Part shown: one piece after another, positions 24,120-33,400 of the stretch
Position numbering within the stretch: position 1 is the first letter of the stretch
Layout: every line of letters begins with the position of its first letter
Source: an uncultured Clostridia bacterium
GTDB lineage: Bacteria; Bacillota; Clostridia; Oscillospirales; Acutalibacteraceae
Assembly (NCBI GenBank): GCA_947624865.1
Contig: CANQMH010000011.1
Coordinates: 1 to 34,538, forward strand
Length of the DNA stretch: 34,538 nucleotides
Reading direction: 5' to 3'
Notes under the pieces: generated by a model
What the model was told of the DNA's origin: nothing
The model's input: the letters and a program-made list of their open reading frames with translations, nothing else
Database searches by the model: none
Program-made: the position numbers and the translations under genes

Positions 24120-24998
24120 TCATTTTTCATTTTCAAAAACATACAGATACAAATCCTCAAGGGTTGGATTTACAGGTTGAGCCGCATAATTTTCCGGCGG
24201 ATTATCGGTCACTATGCGGACGATTATTTTATCTTCTTCATTATACAGATTTGATAACCTGTAATTATCCTGAAAACGTTTTAAATCTTCTCTTTCAATT
24301 TCCACTTCAAATACTATATTTTCAATCTCTTTTATAAGATTGCCGCAAGTATCATGAGACACAAGCTGTCCGTTTTTAAGCAGGATTATTTCCTTTGCGA
24401 TAAACTCTATGTCCGACACAACGTGGGTTGAAATCAGAACAATTTTATCCTCTGCAATTTCGCTTATAAAGTTACGTATTCGGATTCTCTCTTTTGGGTC
24501 AAGACCTGCGGTCGGCTCGTCAAGAATAAGAATTTCAGGGTCATTCAAAAGTGCCTGTGCAATTAATGCTCTCTGCTTCATACCTCCTGAGAATGAGCCG
24601 AGTTTTTTATGCGCGGAAGATGATAAATTAACAGTTTCAAGAAGTGACGTGATTTTCTGCTTTGCTTCTTTTTTCTTTAAGCCCTTTAATGCCGCCATAT
24701 ACCACAAAAAGCGATTCAGAGTAAAGTCCTCATACAAACCCTGCTGCTGAGGCATATATCCGAGCACAGAGCGGTATTCTTTGCCCAGCCTTTTTATATT
24801 TTCGCCGTCATATATTATCTCGCCGCGCTCAGCATTAAGGTTGTCGGTAATAATATTCATCAACGTGCTTTTTCCTGCACCGTTTGGTCCGAGAAGTCCG
24901 TACACTCCCGATGTAAGAGTGACCAAAAAGTCATCAAGCGCCTTTACAGCTCCTTTTTTATATGTCTTGCTTACATTTTTTATTTCAAGCTCAGGCAT
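24120..24998 (-). CDS. ABC-2 type transporter ATP-binding protein
   Basis: A 292-aa ATPase of the drug/lantibiotic/bacitracin export type. Walker A GPNGAGKST is at residues 37-45, signature FSGGMKQ at 136-142, Walker B ILILDE at 156-161 then PTAGLDP, and switch His in STHVVSD. A C-terminal extension of about 70 aa follows the nucleotide-binding domain. It overlaps the 797-aa permease gene by 8 nt, with GGAGG before the ATG, so the two form one exporter. In BcrA/LanF-like relatives this gives export of, or immunity to, peptides; that is family knowledge and not shown here. Confidence 0.92.
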   Translation of the reverse strand: MPELEIKNVSKTYKKGAVKALDDFLVTLTSGVYGLLGPNGAGKSTLMNIITDNLNAERGEIIYDGENIKRLGKEYRSVLGYMPQQQGLYEDFTLNRFLWYMAALKGLKKKEAKQKITSLLETVNLSSSAHKKLGSFSGGMKQRALIAQALLNDPEILILDEPTAGLDPKERIRIRNFISEIAEDKIVLISTHVVSDIEFIAKEIILLKNGQLVSHDTCGNLIKEIENIVFEVEIEREDLKRFQDNYRLSNLYNEEDKIIVRIVTDNPPENYAAQPVNPTLEDLYLYVFENEK

Positions 24999-27384
24999 TT
25001 GATTTTCCTCCCATTCTTGTATTTGTAAATTTTAATAAAGTAATTATTCCGCAAATTAAGGCTATTCCAATGCTCACCGATATAATGAGCAAAGCATACA
25101 GCGAGTATCTTTCACTGAATATTACTCCAACCCGTATGCTCTTGTACGGATAAATTATCAGACACGGTATAAGCACAAGAATGGTTGAAATTATTATTGT
25201 GAGCATATGGCTTTTAATTAATACCGATACAAGCGCTATAACCGCAGCGACAAGCAAAGCAATAGCAAAATAGCACGCTGTGTCGAGTAAAAATGCCTCT
25301 ATTACATTAATTTCACCGTTTATGTTCTGATATATACCCATACAGACAATCGGCACTGAAAGGCTTTCTGTTCCGAATGTGCTTATAAATCTTATAAAGT
25401 ACGGCGTATATATCGAAGCAAATAAAATAGTCAAAGTACAAATGGTAATTGTCAATTTGCTTCTTATAAGTCTGAACTTTCCAAACTTTGTAGGACGAAG
25501 CAGATTAATCATTCCTCTTTTATAATCAACAGTAAATATAAACGGTATTGAAATAAGCAATGCGAGTAATAACAACGCCAAGTTATTCCACTCTCTTGAT
25601 GAACTGTAGATGAAATCAGGATACAAATTTTCATCAATAAATTTTGCGTCTGTTCCTTCGTTTTTTAAATCGAGCAATCTGTTATACTGCTCAGTTACAC
25701 GATTGAATGCTTCTCCTTTTGTCTCAAGGATATTGTTAATTGTGTTTTGAGCAACTCCCTTTGCACTCTCAGAAAGCGAGCTGTCCTCTCCGATTTCTAA
25801 TAATCGCATATTCAGCTTATCAAAATAATTTTGCTGCTCAACTATATATTCCTCTTTTTCAGCTGTTATATCGCCCTCAAGATACTCCATATATTCCTTG
25901 TAAGCAGGGTCTGACTTATCAAAATACGGATAACTAACCGTGCCAAATGACGAGTACACTCCAAAAACAGCAACAGCAATAAGAAGCAGTGCCATTTTAT
26001 TTATAATTAGATATTTATATGTTTCTCCGTTTATTACGCTTGTACTTCCCTTTATTTTAAAATGCTTTGACTTGAATTTCTCTGCATAGACCGACAGGAA
26101 GCCTGATTTTTTGTACTGGCCTCGAAAAGTAAAAATTATAAGTGATACTGCAACGCAGACAACAAAAACCGCAGAAAAAACAATTAAATCAATAAAATAT
26201 ACGGCAACAGGATTTGTAAAAATATTAAGATTAAGGTAGCTTCCCCAAAAGTTCTTGCCGTCAAGCATATAGAACAAATTAATATATTTAGGATAATCAA
26301 GTGATGTACTTCCAGAAACAAGACTCTTAAACAGATATTCAACAGCAAATATACCCACGCTGACCAGATACATAAGCGATGAGCTTGAAAAGCCCACAAA
26401 CAGCAGTGCAAATACTGAGGAAACAACAATCATTCCCGCTACCTTGCCTATAATATTCAGCAAACAAAACCAACCGATGTTAAGCTCAAAAATACAATTT
26501 CGAAAGACTGAAATCGACTGCACCATACGGCTAAAATCATAACTGCCGTACATATAAGAGCTTATTGCAAAATTGCTTAACATAAATATAACTGAAATCA
26601 CTGCCGTAACGGCAAAAAGAGCGCCAAGCTTTGCGGCAATGGTTCTGAATCTTCCGTGTTTTGAGGAACGCACAAGGTTGTAGAGTCCGAGCTCTCTTTC
26701 CTGATTAAATAGATAGACGCAAGCAAGAAACACAAGTGCAATCAAAAAGTAATCCGTAACATTATATTCAAGAGCGGCGGTTATGGGGATATCATTGCCC
26801 ATTGTCAGCTCTGCATCGTTCAAATGCTGATAATCCTTTGCTGTTTTGTACAGATTTTTATATGAAAAATCATTTTGGTTACTGAAAATTGAAATTGACG
26901 ATTGTTCCTCTGCTCTGCTGTACATCTCACCTATAAATGACGGATAAGACTTTATGTACTCTACCTGTTGGAGCAAAGTATTAATATATGACTCTCTGTT
27001 GCTGTAGTAGTCAGAGCTTTTACTCATATTCTCTGCCTCAGCATATGCTTTGGGTTCATTCTTTTTGTATTCGGCAAGGGTATTGAGCAAATTGTCCATT
27101 TCCTCGTCTGTCTGTGCATATGCTGCCATATTCATAACACTGAGTATCTCATAAGCCATGCTTTCATTTTTCAGCATTTCCTCAGCTTTATTCAGAGAAA
27201 CAGATGCGTACTCTTCAGCCATAGACGGAAAATCCGAAAATATGTACGGACTGTTTCCGGAATTATTCTGAACATAATAAAATATTCCGATATTTAAAAT
27301 AAAACAAAGTGCAAGAATTATGAAAAACACCTTCTTGCACAATATCTTTTTTACTTCATAAAATACAAGCTTCATTGTACTCAC
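24991..27384 (-). CDS. Double-length ABC-2 type permease
   Basis: A 797-aa membrane protein made of two homologous ABC-2 halves. Each half has a first helix, a helical ectodomain of about 150 aa, then about five more helices. The repeat shows where QERELGLYNLVRSSKHGRFR in half 1 lines up with DYKRGMINLLRPTKFGKFR in half 2. A single chain can therefore supply both membrane halves for a homodimer of the adjacent ATPase. It overlaps the preceding lipoprotein gene by 4 nt and the ATPase gene by 8 nt, indicating tight coupling. The ectodomains are unusually large and charged for ABC-2 exporters. Substrate unknown. Confidence 0.85.
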   Translation of the reverse strand: MSTMKLVFYEVKKILCKKVFFIILALCFILNIGIFYYVQNNSGNSPYIFSDFPSMAEEYASVSLNKAEEMLKNESMAYEILSVMNMAAYAQTDEEMDNLLNTLAEYKKNEPKAYAEAENMSKSSDYYSNRESYINTLLQQVEYIKSYPSFIGEMYSRAEEQSSISIFSNQNDFSYKNLYKTAKDYQHLNDAELTMGNDIPITAALEYNVTDYFLIALVFLACVYLFNQERELGLYNLVRSSKHGRFRTIAAKLGALFAVTAVISVIFMLSNFAISSYMYGSYDFSRMVQSISVFRNCIFELNIGWFCLLNIIGKVAGMIVVSSVFALLFVGFSSSSLMYLVSVGIFAVEYLFKSLVSGSTSLDYPKYINLFYMLDGKNFWGSYLNLNIFTNPVAVYFIDLIVFSAVFVVCVAVSLIIFTFRGQYKKSGFLSVYAEKFKSKHFKIKGSTSVINGETYKYLIINKMALLLIAVAVFGVYSSFGTVSYPYFDKSDPAYKEYMEYLEGDITAEKEEYIVEQQNYFDKLNMRLLEIGEDSSLSESAKGVAQNTINNILETKGEAFNRVTEQYNRLLDLKNEGTDAKFIDENLYPDFIYSSSREWNNLALLLLALLISIPFIFTVDYKRGMINLLRPTKFGKFRLIRSKLTITICTLTILFASIYTPYFIRFISTFGTESLSVPIVCMGIYQNINGEINVIEAFLLDTACYFAIALLVAAVIALVSVLIKSHMLTIIISTILVLIPCLIIYPYKSIRVGVIFSERYSLYALLIISVSIGIALICGIITLLKFTNTRMGGKSNA

Positions 27385-28328
27385 CTGAGAGTTGCTATAA
27401 TGTTTCCGCTTTTGTCAAAAGAAACTTCAAGTTTATAGTTTTGCGCGGAATCGTTGGTATAGTTTACGGTAATTTCTACTGTTTCGCCTGTTAAATCAGA
27501 GTAATCGAAACTGCCTTTGTCTTTTAATGCAGTCTGCTGTGAGTTATAAAACAGCTTTTCATATCTGTAGATAAAGCTGTCCTGTTCAACATTTTTATTT
27601 GTTTCAACAGATTCTCCAAGAATAATTTCGTCATCAGGATCATCTGTTAATTTTTTATCATTTGAAGCATTTTTAAGAATATTTACATAAATTACAGGCT
27701 TTTTAATTTCCTCAGCCTTTTGATCAAGATAATAAAACTTATTATCTACGGGATCATTTATATAATAATACTCAAAATCAGGTTCAACATCAGAAGATAT
27801 ATAAGCCACCACACTTGCAATTTCCTTACTTGGGTCATGTCTTGATCTTATTATATCCATATAAGTCATTCCATCGAAATAGACATTTCTGATTTTATCA
27901 AAATCTCCATTGTCCCATTTGTATTCGAAATCGACTTCAGGTTTAAAGGTTTCATCTATTTTAGATATATCTATAGGATAGTAAAATTCGAAATCATCTA
28001 CACAGCGAGTAACCGTATCATAATGGTCGTATAAAATTGTTTTATTTTTGCTTGAAGCAACCACACTTTTAATGTTGTTTCCGCTGAAACATAAATTTAT
28101 ATTATCAAAGGATTTATCATTATTTTTGTAAAAAACAAGCTTTGAATTTTCAATTTTCTCCTTGCTTTGTTCTATTGTTACGGCTGTATTCAGCTCAAGC
28201 TTTGTGTTGTTTTCGGGTGTTTCTGATGTTCCTAAATACAGAGTAATTTCATTTCCTCCGCAGCCTGTGAGAGAAACAACAATTATAGAACAAACTAAAA
28301 TAATAACAAGAAAAAGTTTTTTACTCAT
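27381..28328 (-). CDS. Lipoprotein of unknown function, transporter-associated
   Basis: A 315-aa exported lipoprotein. The signal peptide is MSKKLFLVIILVCSIIVVS with lipobox SLTGC, so it should be anchored outside the cytoplasmic membrane. The mature part is acidic and polar with no motif I recognise. Its C-terminal strands (SDLTGETVEITVNYTND) look beta-rich. It overlaps the 421-aa lipoprotein gene by 8 nt and the ABC-2 permease by 4 nt, so it probably belongs to that exporter, for example as a substrate-capturing or self-protection factor. A piece of its sequence (GCG-NEITLYL) has been captured in the chimeric stub at 20978-21106. Confidence 0.8.
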   Translation of the reverse strand: MSKKLFLVIILVCSIIVVSLTGCGGNEITLYLGTSETPENNTKLELNTAVTIEQSKEKIENSKLVFYKNNDKSFDNINLCFSGNNIKSVVASSKNKTILYDHYDTVTRCVDDFEFYYPIDISKIDETFKPEVDFEYKWDNGDFDKIRNVYFDGMTYMDIIRSRHDPSKEIASVVAYISSDVEPDFEYYYINDPVDNKFYYLDQKAEEIKKPVIYVNILKNASNDKKLTDDPDDEIILGESVETNKNVEQDSFIYRYEKLFYNSQQTALKDKGSFDYSDLTGETVEITVNYTNDSAQNYKLEVSFDKSGNIIATLR

Positions 28329-29586
28329 ATTTGTAAACCTCTTGATATGTTATTTCTTGTTCGTTATTAAGCAGTTGAGATTTATCTATAACGCACAGAT
28401 AGACATTGCCTGAAGCTGAAGAATTTTCAAACCACATATAGTCATCATAAAACGTCATTAAACTCATATTGTTTGCAACCTCATCGGGCAAATAAGCGTC
28501 TGATATTTTCTTACTGTTTTTATCATATACAGTAATGGTCTTTCTTTCATCGTTGTCCTCAGCACCTGACTGATTGTAAACATAAATATAGTTATCGTCA
28601 CAGAACACCTGATAAAGATTGTTTACTTCTGTGATTGTCTGCGGATTTGTTCCGTCAAGCTCAGATATACATATTTTCTTAGTATCTCCGTCAGAATCTG
28701 TACCAATCAGCTTTCCGTCACTGAAGCCTATAAACTCATAATCATTATTATATGGGTCTATAATTATGTAACTGCCGTCAGCAAGGCTGTATCTTGCTAT
28801 TTTTCGCAACATTAAAGCATCTCCGTCAATTTCTTCCCCATTAATCACCTTATTATAGGCATCTTCGCTTGAATATCCGCTTAGCGTAACATACATATAA
28901 TTGTCATAGACATTGCGCAGAGAACCTTCTGCTCCGAAAATACCATCAAGCTTTGAAAAATCTATAAACACTTCTTCGGATTGTGATGATAAATCAATTC
29001 TGTAGTAATTCCCCGACATTGTATTTGACTCATCTTCTCCGATGTTCACAGTTGTCTGATAATAAAAATATCCGTTATAAAGAAACCAATCTGTAACTAA
29101 TTCATTTTTTAATATAAGAACTGTATCTTTTTTAGAACCGTCAAGAGAAATGCTATTGAAATGTATTTCTGACTCTTTTATGATTTCATCAAACGCAGTT
29201 GCAAGATAATAGATATTGTCATTGTATATCTGAAAATTATCAAAACTAAGATACCAATCCGCTAAATTTGCGTTGCAGTCAGGGAAATTACTTGTGTGCA
29301 GACAATCTGTTTTGTTACACAGCGGTGTTGATTTTAAAGTTTTAGCGTCAGTATAAATAATTTTATCACTTATAACATTATAATATCCGCTGTCTGATTT
29401 CTGAGTAGGAGTCTGCGCTCCCAGTTCCTTGAACATATATTGAAAATCCGGCATTGACGCACTTGAGAGTTTGTTTTCTGCATTACTGCCTTTATTCCCG
29501 CAGCCGGCAAAAAAGCACAAAACAGTCAAAAGCAAAAACATAGATATAACTTTATTTATTAGAAAAATATTATTTCTATTTTTCAT
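28321..29586 (-). CDS. Lipoprotein, probable beta-propeller
   Basis: A 421-aa lipoprotein with signal peptide and lipobox FAGC (cysteine near residue 29). The mature part has repeated strand-turn units (YNDNIYYLATAF, YNGYFYYQTT, DDNYIYVYNQ, YDDYMWFEN) typical of a beta-propeller of the DUF5050/TolB-like kind. An early cysteine cluster, CNKTDCLHTSNFPDC, is common in such clostridial lipoproteins. AGAGGT precedes the ATG. It is the first intact gene of the upstream unit, 71 nt after the broken secreted-protein gene with a perfect hairpin in the gap. It overlaps the next lipoprotein by 8 nt. Sensing or binding a ligand outside the cell is plausible but not shown. Confidence 0.8.
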   Translation of the reverse strand: MKNRNNIFLINKVISMFLLLTVLCFFAGCGNKGSNAENKLSSASMPDFQYMFKELGAQTPTQKSDSGYYNVISDKIIYTDAKTLKSTPLCNKTDCLHTSNFPDCNANLADWYLSFDNFQIYNDNIYYLATAFDEIIKESEIHFNSISLDGSKKDTVLILKNELVTDWFLYNGYFYYQTTVNIGEDESNTMSGNYYRIDLSSQSEEVFIDFSKLDGIFGAEGSLRNVYDNYMYVTLSGYSSEDAYNKVINGEEIDGDALMLRKIARYSLADGSYIIIDPYNNDYEFIGFSDGKLIGTDSDGDTKKICISELDGTNPQTITEVNNLYQVFCDDNYIYVYNQSGAEDNDERKTITVYDKNSKKISDAYLPDEVANNMSLMTFYDDYMWFENSSASGNVYLCVIDKSQLLNNEQEITYQEVYKYE

Positions 29587-29614
29587 ATGTATTACCTCTT
29601 GCTGTCAATTTCAT

Positions 29615-29647
29615 ATATCTGCTGTGCCAAAAAGGCACAGCAGATAT
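29615..29647 (-). promoter_or_regulatory. Perfect 14-bp intercistronic hairpin
   Basis: Arms 29615-29628 and 29634-29647 are exactly complementary with a 5-nt loop, and no U-run follows on the minus strand. It occupies the same place (just after the secreted-protein gene) as the 17-bp hairpin at 20201-20237 but has an unrelated sequence. Confidence 0.75.
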
Positions 29648-29657
29648 GTACTAAAAA

Positions 29658-30112
29658 TTATGGGTTGATAATTTTTGTTTGTATTTCATGGTCACCGATT
29701 TCAATAGCATCAAAATAAGTGTTAGCAGCAACACGATTTTTCGCAGTAGAAGAGTAATTATAACCTATGCAAATATAATTTTTAATATAATCACTCGTAC
29801 CTGACTTACGGTTAACTTTTACACTCAAATTTTTTACATCTGATTTGTCGCTTTCAGCTGAAACATTGCGTACAAATTTGCCTCCGCTGGTATATTCAAT
29901 ACCAGTTAATGACAAAAACTTCCATTTATAATGTCAAAATCAGATGTACCTGAACTCTTGCTTAAGTTAAACGAAAGCTGTTGTGTATAACCATTTTGCA
30001 ATTGAACACTTCTGCTGCTTGATACAGCACCTGCACTGATAGCCGCAGTTGATGAAAGTGCACATACAACAGCCATTGTTGTTATAGATATTTTTTCTGT
30101 TATATGTTGCAA
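29658..30112 (-). pseudogene. Broken secreted-protein gene
   Basis: Two frames join to give one 151-aa protein if a single base is added in the A5 run at 29914-29918 (T5 on the coding strand). The signal peptide, KISITTMAVVCALSSTAAIS, is almost that of the intact gene at 20250-20684. The mature part is different and has an internal repeat (SKSSGTSDF and NRKSGTSDY). Compared with the intact copy, about 48 bp holding the ribosome binding site and first codons are missing between two short AAAAAAT runs. Only a TTG without ribosome binding site could start it. Two independent lesions make it a pseudogene, though the frameshift alone could be an error or slippage site. Confidence 0.75.
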
Positions 30113-30131
30113 GATAAAAACAGAATTTAAT

Positions 30132-30163
30132 GTAAAATATTATTACTTATAGAAATATTTTAC
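30132..30163 (-). promoter_or_regulatory. Inverted repeat at the start of the upstream unit
   Basis: GTAAAATATT (30132-30141) and AATATTTTAC (30154-30163), 12-nt spacer, the same arms and spacing as at 20747-20778. Confidence 0.5.
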
Positions 30164-30169
30164 AATTTA

Positions 30170-30198
30170 ATTATAGCTAATTAAATTCGCTTTGTCAA
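30170..30198 (-). promoter_or_regulatory. Consensus promoter of the upstream transporter unit
   Basis: On the minus strand TTGACA (30193-30198), a 17-bp spacer and TATAAT (30170-30175). It should drive the broken secreted-protein gene and the transporter genes beyond. Confidence 0.85.
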
Positions 30199-30320
30199 TA
30201 TTTTTAATAAATATTTTAAGTTTTAATAAAAATTTTTAGCATATAGTAATAATAAATAAGAGATTTTCTCGCTAAGGGAAATAAATTTTGGGAAATAATC
30301 AAACGTCACATAATATAAAC

Positions 30321-30354
30321 GGCAAAACAAAACCCCCGACCTGAGTCGGGGGTT
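30321..30354 (-). terminator. Rho-independent terminator of the ribosomal protein operon
   Basis: A 10-bp stem AACCCCCGAC/GTCGGGGGTT (30331-30340 with 30345-30354), 4-nt loop, followed on the minus strand by TTGTTTTG. It lies 20 nt after rplQ. Confidence 0.9.
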
Positions 30355-30374
30355 AATCTATTTACTGCAAATTA

Positions 30375-30725
30375 TTAAACAAGTTCAATGATTGCCATTT
30401 CAGCACCGTCACCGCGGCGAGGACCGATTTTGGTCACTCTTGTGTAACCGCCGTTTCTTTCGCTGTATTTTGGAGCAATTTCCTTAAAGAGCTTGCATGT
30501 AACATCTTCCTTAGTAACAAATGCCAAAACAAGGCGTCTGTTGTGAAGTGTATCATTCTTTGCTGTAGTAATCATTTTCTCTGCCATAGCCTGAACTTCT
30601 TTGGCACGAGTAACTGTTGTTTCGATTTTGCCGTTTTCGAGAAGGAATGTAACCATAGCGCGGAGCATTGCTGTTCTCTGAGCCGTAGTTCTTCCTAATT
30701 TTCTTGTACCGGGCATTGTTTTCAC
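30375..30725 (-). CDS. rplQ: Ribosomal protein L17
   Basis: A 116-aa large-subunit protein near the exit tunnel. It begins [20 protein letters not shown] after an optional MKT; the family sequence usually begins at MP/MA, so the start may be the second ATG (30716). The central [14 protein letters not shown] and the C-terminal [16 protein letters not shown] are characteristic. It is the last gene of the map-rplQ operon, 31 nt after rpoA, and is followed by a strong terminator. The last few codons, stop and terminator are copied at 20937-21000. Confidence 0.97.
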   Translation of the reverse strand: MKTMPGTRKLGRTTAQRTAMLRAMVTFLLENGKIETTVTRAKEVQAMAEKMITTAKNDTLHNRRLVLAFVTKEDVTCKLFKEIAPKYSERNGGYTRVTKIGPRRGDGAEMAIIELV

Positions 30726-30756
30726 TCCTTTACCGTTTGGTTTTTAAAGGGTAATT

Positions 30757-31710
30757 TTATTCGTCCTCTCTCTGAAGACTGAAACCGAGAGAATTAAGTT
30801 TCTGTACAACCTCTTCAAGAGATTTTCTTCCAAGATTGCGAACCTTCATCATATCTTCTTCGGACTTGTTGATTAAATCTTCTACCGTGTTAATTCCTGC
30901 ACGCTTGAGGCAGTTGAATGAACGTACCGACAAATCAAGGTCTTCGATTGTCATTTCAAGGATTTTTTCCTTGCCCTTGTCGTCCTTTTCAACCATAACT
31001 TCGGCATTAGACGCCTTGTCTGAAAGGTTTACAAAAAGATTTAGATGTTCTGTAAGAACCTTTGCTGCAAGAGATACAGCTTCTTCGGCATTGATTACTC
31101 CGTTTGTCCAAACATCAAGAGTAAGCTTGTCATAGTCTGTAATCTGACCTACACGGGTATTTTCAACCGTATAGTTTACCTTTAACACGGGAGTATAAAT
31201 TGAATCTATCGGCAAAACGCCGATTATGTTGTTGCCGCTTAACTGCTTGTTGCGCTCGGAAGGAACATAACCTCTGCCCTTGTCAATGGTTATTTCCATA
31301 TCAAGCTTTGCTCCTTCGCCAAGTGTGGCAATGTGAAGCTCGGGGTTTAAAATTTCAACCTCGTCGTCGCAGCTTATATCAGCAGCCGTAACCTCACATG
31401 GACCCTCGGCTGAAATTTCTGCAGTTTTGGGGCTTGTTTCGTGAAGCTTGGCAACAAGACTTTTCAAATTAAGAACAATTTCCGTGACGTCTTCCTTTAC
31501 GCCGGGAATTGTTGAAAATTCGTGAAGAACGCCGTCAATCTTAACAGATGTAACAGCACAGCCTTCAAGAGAGGAAAGTAATACTCTGCGCAGGCTGTTG
31601 CCGAGAGTGTTGCCAAATCCGCGTTCAAGCGGTTCAACAACAAATCTGCCGTATTCTCCGTCCTCGGTTAATTCCGCGGTTTCAATTCTTGGCTTTTCAA
31701 TTTCAATCAT
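30757..31710 (-). CDS. rpoA: RNA polymerase alpha subunit
   Basis: A 317-aa subunit that dimerises to assemble RNA polymerase and contacts UP elements and activators. The N-terminal domain shows [18 protein letters not shown]. The C-terminal domain shows [16 protein letters not shown] and [12 protein letters not shown], including the DNA-contacting Arg in SVRSFN. The linker is acidic and lysine-rich. Length is normal. It lies between rpsD and rplQ in the classical order, with AGGAGG ahead of the ATG. Confidence 0.98.
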   Translation of the reverse strand: MIEIEKPRIETAELTEDGEYGRFVVEPLERGFGNTLGNSLRRVLLSSLEGCAVTSVKIDGVLHEFSTIPGVKEDVTEIVLNLKSLVAKLHETSPKTAEISAEGPCEVTAADISCDDEVEILNPELHIATLGEGAKLDMEITIDKGRGYVPSERNKQLSGNNIIGVLPIDSIYTPVLKVNYTVENTRVGQITDYDKLTLDVWTNGVINAEEAVSLAAKVLTEHLNLFVNLSDKASNAEVMVEKDDKGKEKILEMTIEDLDLSVRSFNCLKRAGINTVEDLINKSEEDMMKVRNLGRKSLEEVVQKLNSLGFSLQREDE

Positions 31711-31783
31711 TCGCGAATCCTCCTGACATTATGCGGCCGTTTGCACGACCCATGTTTGTGTAATCTGCCTATGAAAAATGGGA

Positions 31784-32386
31784 TTACTTGGAGTACAACT
31801 CAACGATGAGGTGTTCTTCAACAGGAAAGTCTATATCCTCTCTCTGTGGAGCTGCAATTACCTTGCCTCCCAAAAGGTTTTCGTCCTTCTGGAGCCACTT
31901 TGGTGTAACTGTTGAAGCTGTTTCGCCTTCGGCAATTGCCTTAAATCTTGTAGTTGAGCGGCTCTTTTCACTAACCTGGATAACATCGCCAACCTTTACA
32001 AGATATGAGGGAATGTTAACCTTTTTGCCGTTAACGGTAAAGTGAGCGTGGTTTACAAGCTGTCTTGCCTCTCTTCTTGTAGCTGCAAGGCCGAGTCTGA
32101 AAACTACGTTGTCAAGTCTGCGTTCAATTAATGTAAGCAATACAGCACCTGTTTTGCCCTCTGCCTTTTCAGCCTTCTCATAGTAAGCTCTGAACTGCTT
32201 TTCCATGATACCGTAAACAAATTTTACCTTTTGCTTTTCGGTAAGCTGCATGCTGTATTCGCTCTTTTTTCTTCTCATCTTTCCGCCCGGGTTTCTGTTT
32301 GAAGTTTTCTTGGAATAACCCATTACAGCGGGTGACAAGCCAAGTGCTCTGCAACGCTTTGCGATTGGCTGCATATTCTTAGCCAT
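31784..32386 (-). CDS. rpsD: Ribosomal protein S4
   Basis: A 200-aa small-subunit assembly protein. The RNA-binding S4 domain is visible as RLDNVVFRLGLAATRREARQLVNHAH and the residues after it. The N-terminal region (MAKNMQPIAKRCRALGLSP) has a single cysteine, so it is the zinc-free form. The frame extends upstream to 32440, overlapping rpsK, but GGAGG lies just before the ATG at 32386, which gives the family start. In many bacteria S4 represses its own operon; no such leader element was identified here. Confidence 0.97.
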   Translation of the reverse strand: MAKNMQPIAKRCRALGLSPAVMGYSKKTSNRNPGGKMRRKKSEYSMQLTEKQKVKFVYGIMEKQFRAYYEKAEKAEGKTGAVLLTLIERRLDNVVFRLGLAATRREARQLVNHAHFTVNGKKVNIPSYLVKVGDVIQVSEKSRSTTRFKAIAEGETASTVTPKWLQKDENLLGGKVIAAPQREDIDFPVEEHLIVELYSK

Positions 32387-32409
32387 AGAAATATCCTCCT
32401 TTTTTAATA

Positions 32410-32811
32410 CTATACACGTCTTCTCTTTGGAGGACGGCATCCGTTGTGCGGAATTGGTGTAACGTCTTTAATCATTGTTACCTCAAGACCTGCTGTCTGC
32501 AATGCGCGGATTGCAGCTTCTCTGCCCTGTCCCGGTCCTTTTACATAAACATCGACGTATTTCATACCGTGTTCCATTGCTGCCTTTGCAGCTGTTTCTG
32601 CTGCTGACTGAGCGGCAAACGGAGTTGACTTCTTAGAGCCTCTGAATCCGAGCTCGCCTGCGCTTGCCCATGAAACAGCGTTGCCCTGTGTATCGGAAAT
32701 AGTAACAATCGTATTGTTAAATGTTGACTGGATATGCGCTGCGCCTCTTTCTATGTTCTTACGCTCGCGGCGACGGCGAATAACCTTCTTACCACCTTTT
32801 GGTGCTGCCAT
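32410..32811 (-). CDS. rpsK: Ribosomal protein S11
   Basis: A 133-aa protein of the 30S platform, near the mRNA exit. Typical segments are [34 protein letters not shown] and the C-terminal [12 protein letters not shown]. Basic N-terminus ([12 protein letters not shown]). It lies 15 nt after rpsM and 23 nt before rpsD. Confidence 0.98.
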   Translation of the reverse strand: MAAPKGGKKVIRRRRERKNIERGAAHIQSTFNNTIVTISDTQGNAVSWASAGELGFRGSKKSTPFAAQSAAETAAKAAMEHGMKYVDVYVKGPGQGREAAIRALQTAGLEVTMIKDVTPIPHNGCRPPKRRRV

Positions 32812-32826
32812 AGTCCTTTGCCCTCC

Positions 32827-33195
32827 TTACTTCTTCTTATTAGCCATGGTTTTGCGGGGGCCCTTGCGGGTACGAGCGTTTGTCTTTGAGCGCTGTCCTC
32901 TTACGGGAAGTCCCTTTCTGTGGCGCACGCCACGATAACAACCAATATCAATAAGTCTTTTAATATCATAAGCAATGTCACGGCGAAGGTCACCTTCAAC
33001 GCGGCAGTTGTGCTCAATATACTCTCTGAGCTTTGCTATATCTTCTTCAGTTAAATCTCTGACACGAGTGTCGGGATTAACACCTGTTGCAGCAATAATG
33101 TCGTCTGCAGTTTTACGTCCGATACCGTAGATATAAGTTAAACCGATTTCAACTCTTTTATCTCTTGGTAAGTCAACACCTGCTATACGAGCCAT
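32827..33195 (-). CDS. rpsM: Ribosomal protein S13
   Basis: A 122-aa protein of the 30S head that contacts the 50S subunit and the P-site tRNA. It begins [20 protein letters not shown] and has [10 protein letters not shown] and [20 protein letters not shown] followed by a basic tail. Length is normal. It lies 50 nt after rpmJ. Confidence 0.98.
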   Translation of the reverse strand: MARIAGVDLPRDKRVEIGLTYIYGIGRKTADDIIAATGVNPDTRVRDLTEEDIAKLREYIEHNCRVEGDLRRDIAYDIKRLIDIGCYRGVRHRKGLPVRGQRSKTNARTRKGPRKTMANKKK

Positions 33196-33245
33196 TCAGT
33201 TGCACCTCCATATAAATTTCTAATTATAAATTTTATTTAAGGTAA

Positions 33246-33359
33246 TTAACCCTGACGCTGTTTATGCTTTGGGTTTTCGCAGATAACCAAAATCTTACCT
33301 TTTCTCTTAATTACTTTGCACTTATCGCACATTTTCTTTACTGAAGGTCTGACTTTCAC
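33246..33359 (-). CDS. rpmJ: Ribosomal protein L36 (GTG start)
   Basis: A 37-aa zinc-ribbon protein read from a GTG at 33359: [20 protein letters not shown], ending NPKHKQRQG. The zinc ligands C11, C14, C27 and H32 are all present, so it is the zinc-binding form. AAGGA precedes the start. It fills the gap between infA and rpsM, its usual place. Confidence 0.96.
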   Translation of the reverse strand: MKVRPSVKKMCDKCKVIKRKGKILVICENPKHKQRQG

Positions 33360-33400
33360 TTATAATCATTCCTTTCTAAAAAGTCGTGTTCGTACCCGGC

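Larger units (their letters stand above)
30027..30384. repeat. rplQ-end/terminator/promoter/signal-peptide segment, copy 2 (original site)
   Basis: Homologous along its length to 20593-21000, apart from a deletion of about 48 bp around 30085. As rplQ is complete here, this is the ancestral location and the other is the duplicate. Confidence 0.9.

Noticed and set aside
30321..30354. Rho-independent terminator as part of an insertion element end
   Set aside because: The two near-identical terminator copies are explained by duplication of the rplQ end; no transposase or terminal inverted repeats are present.
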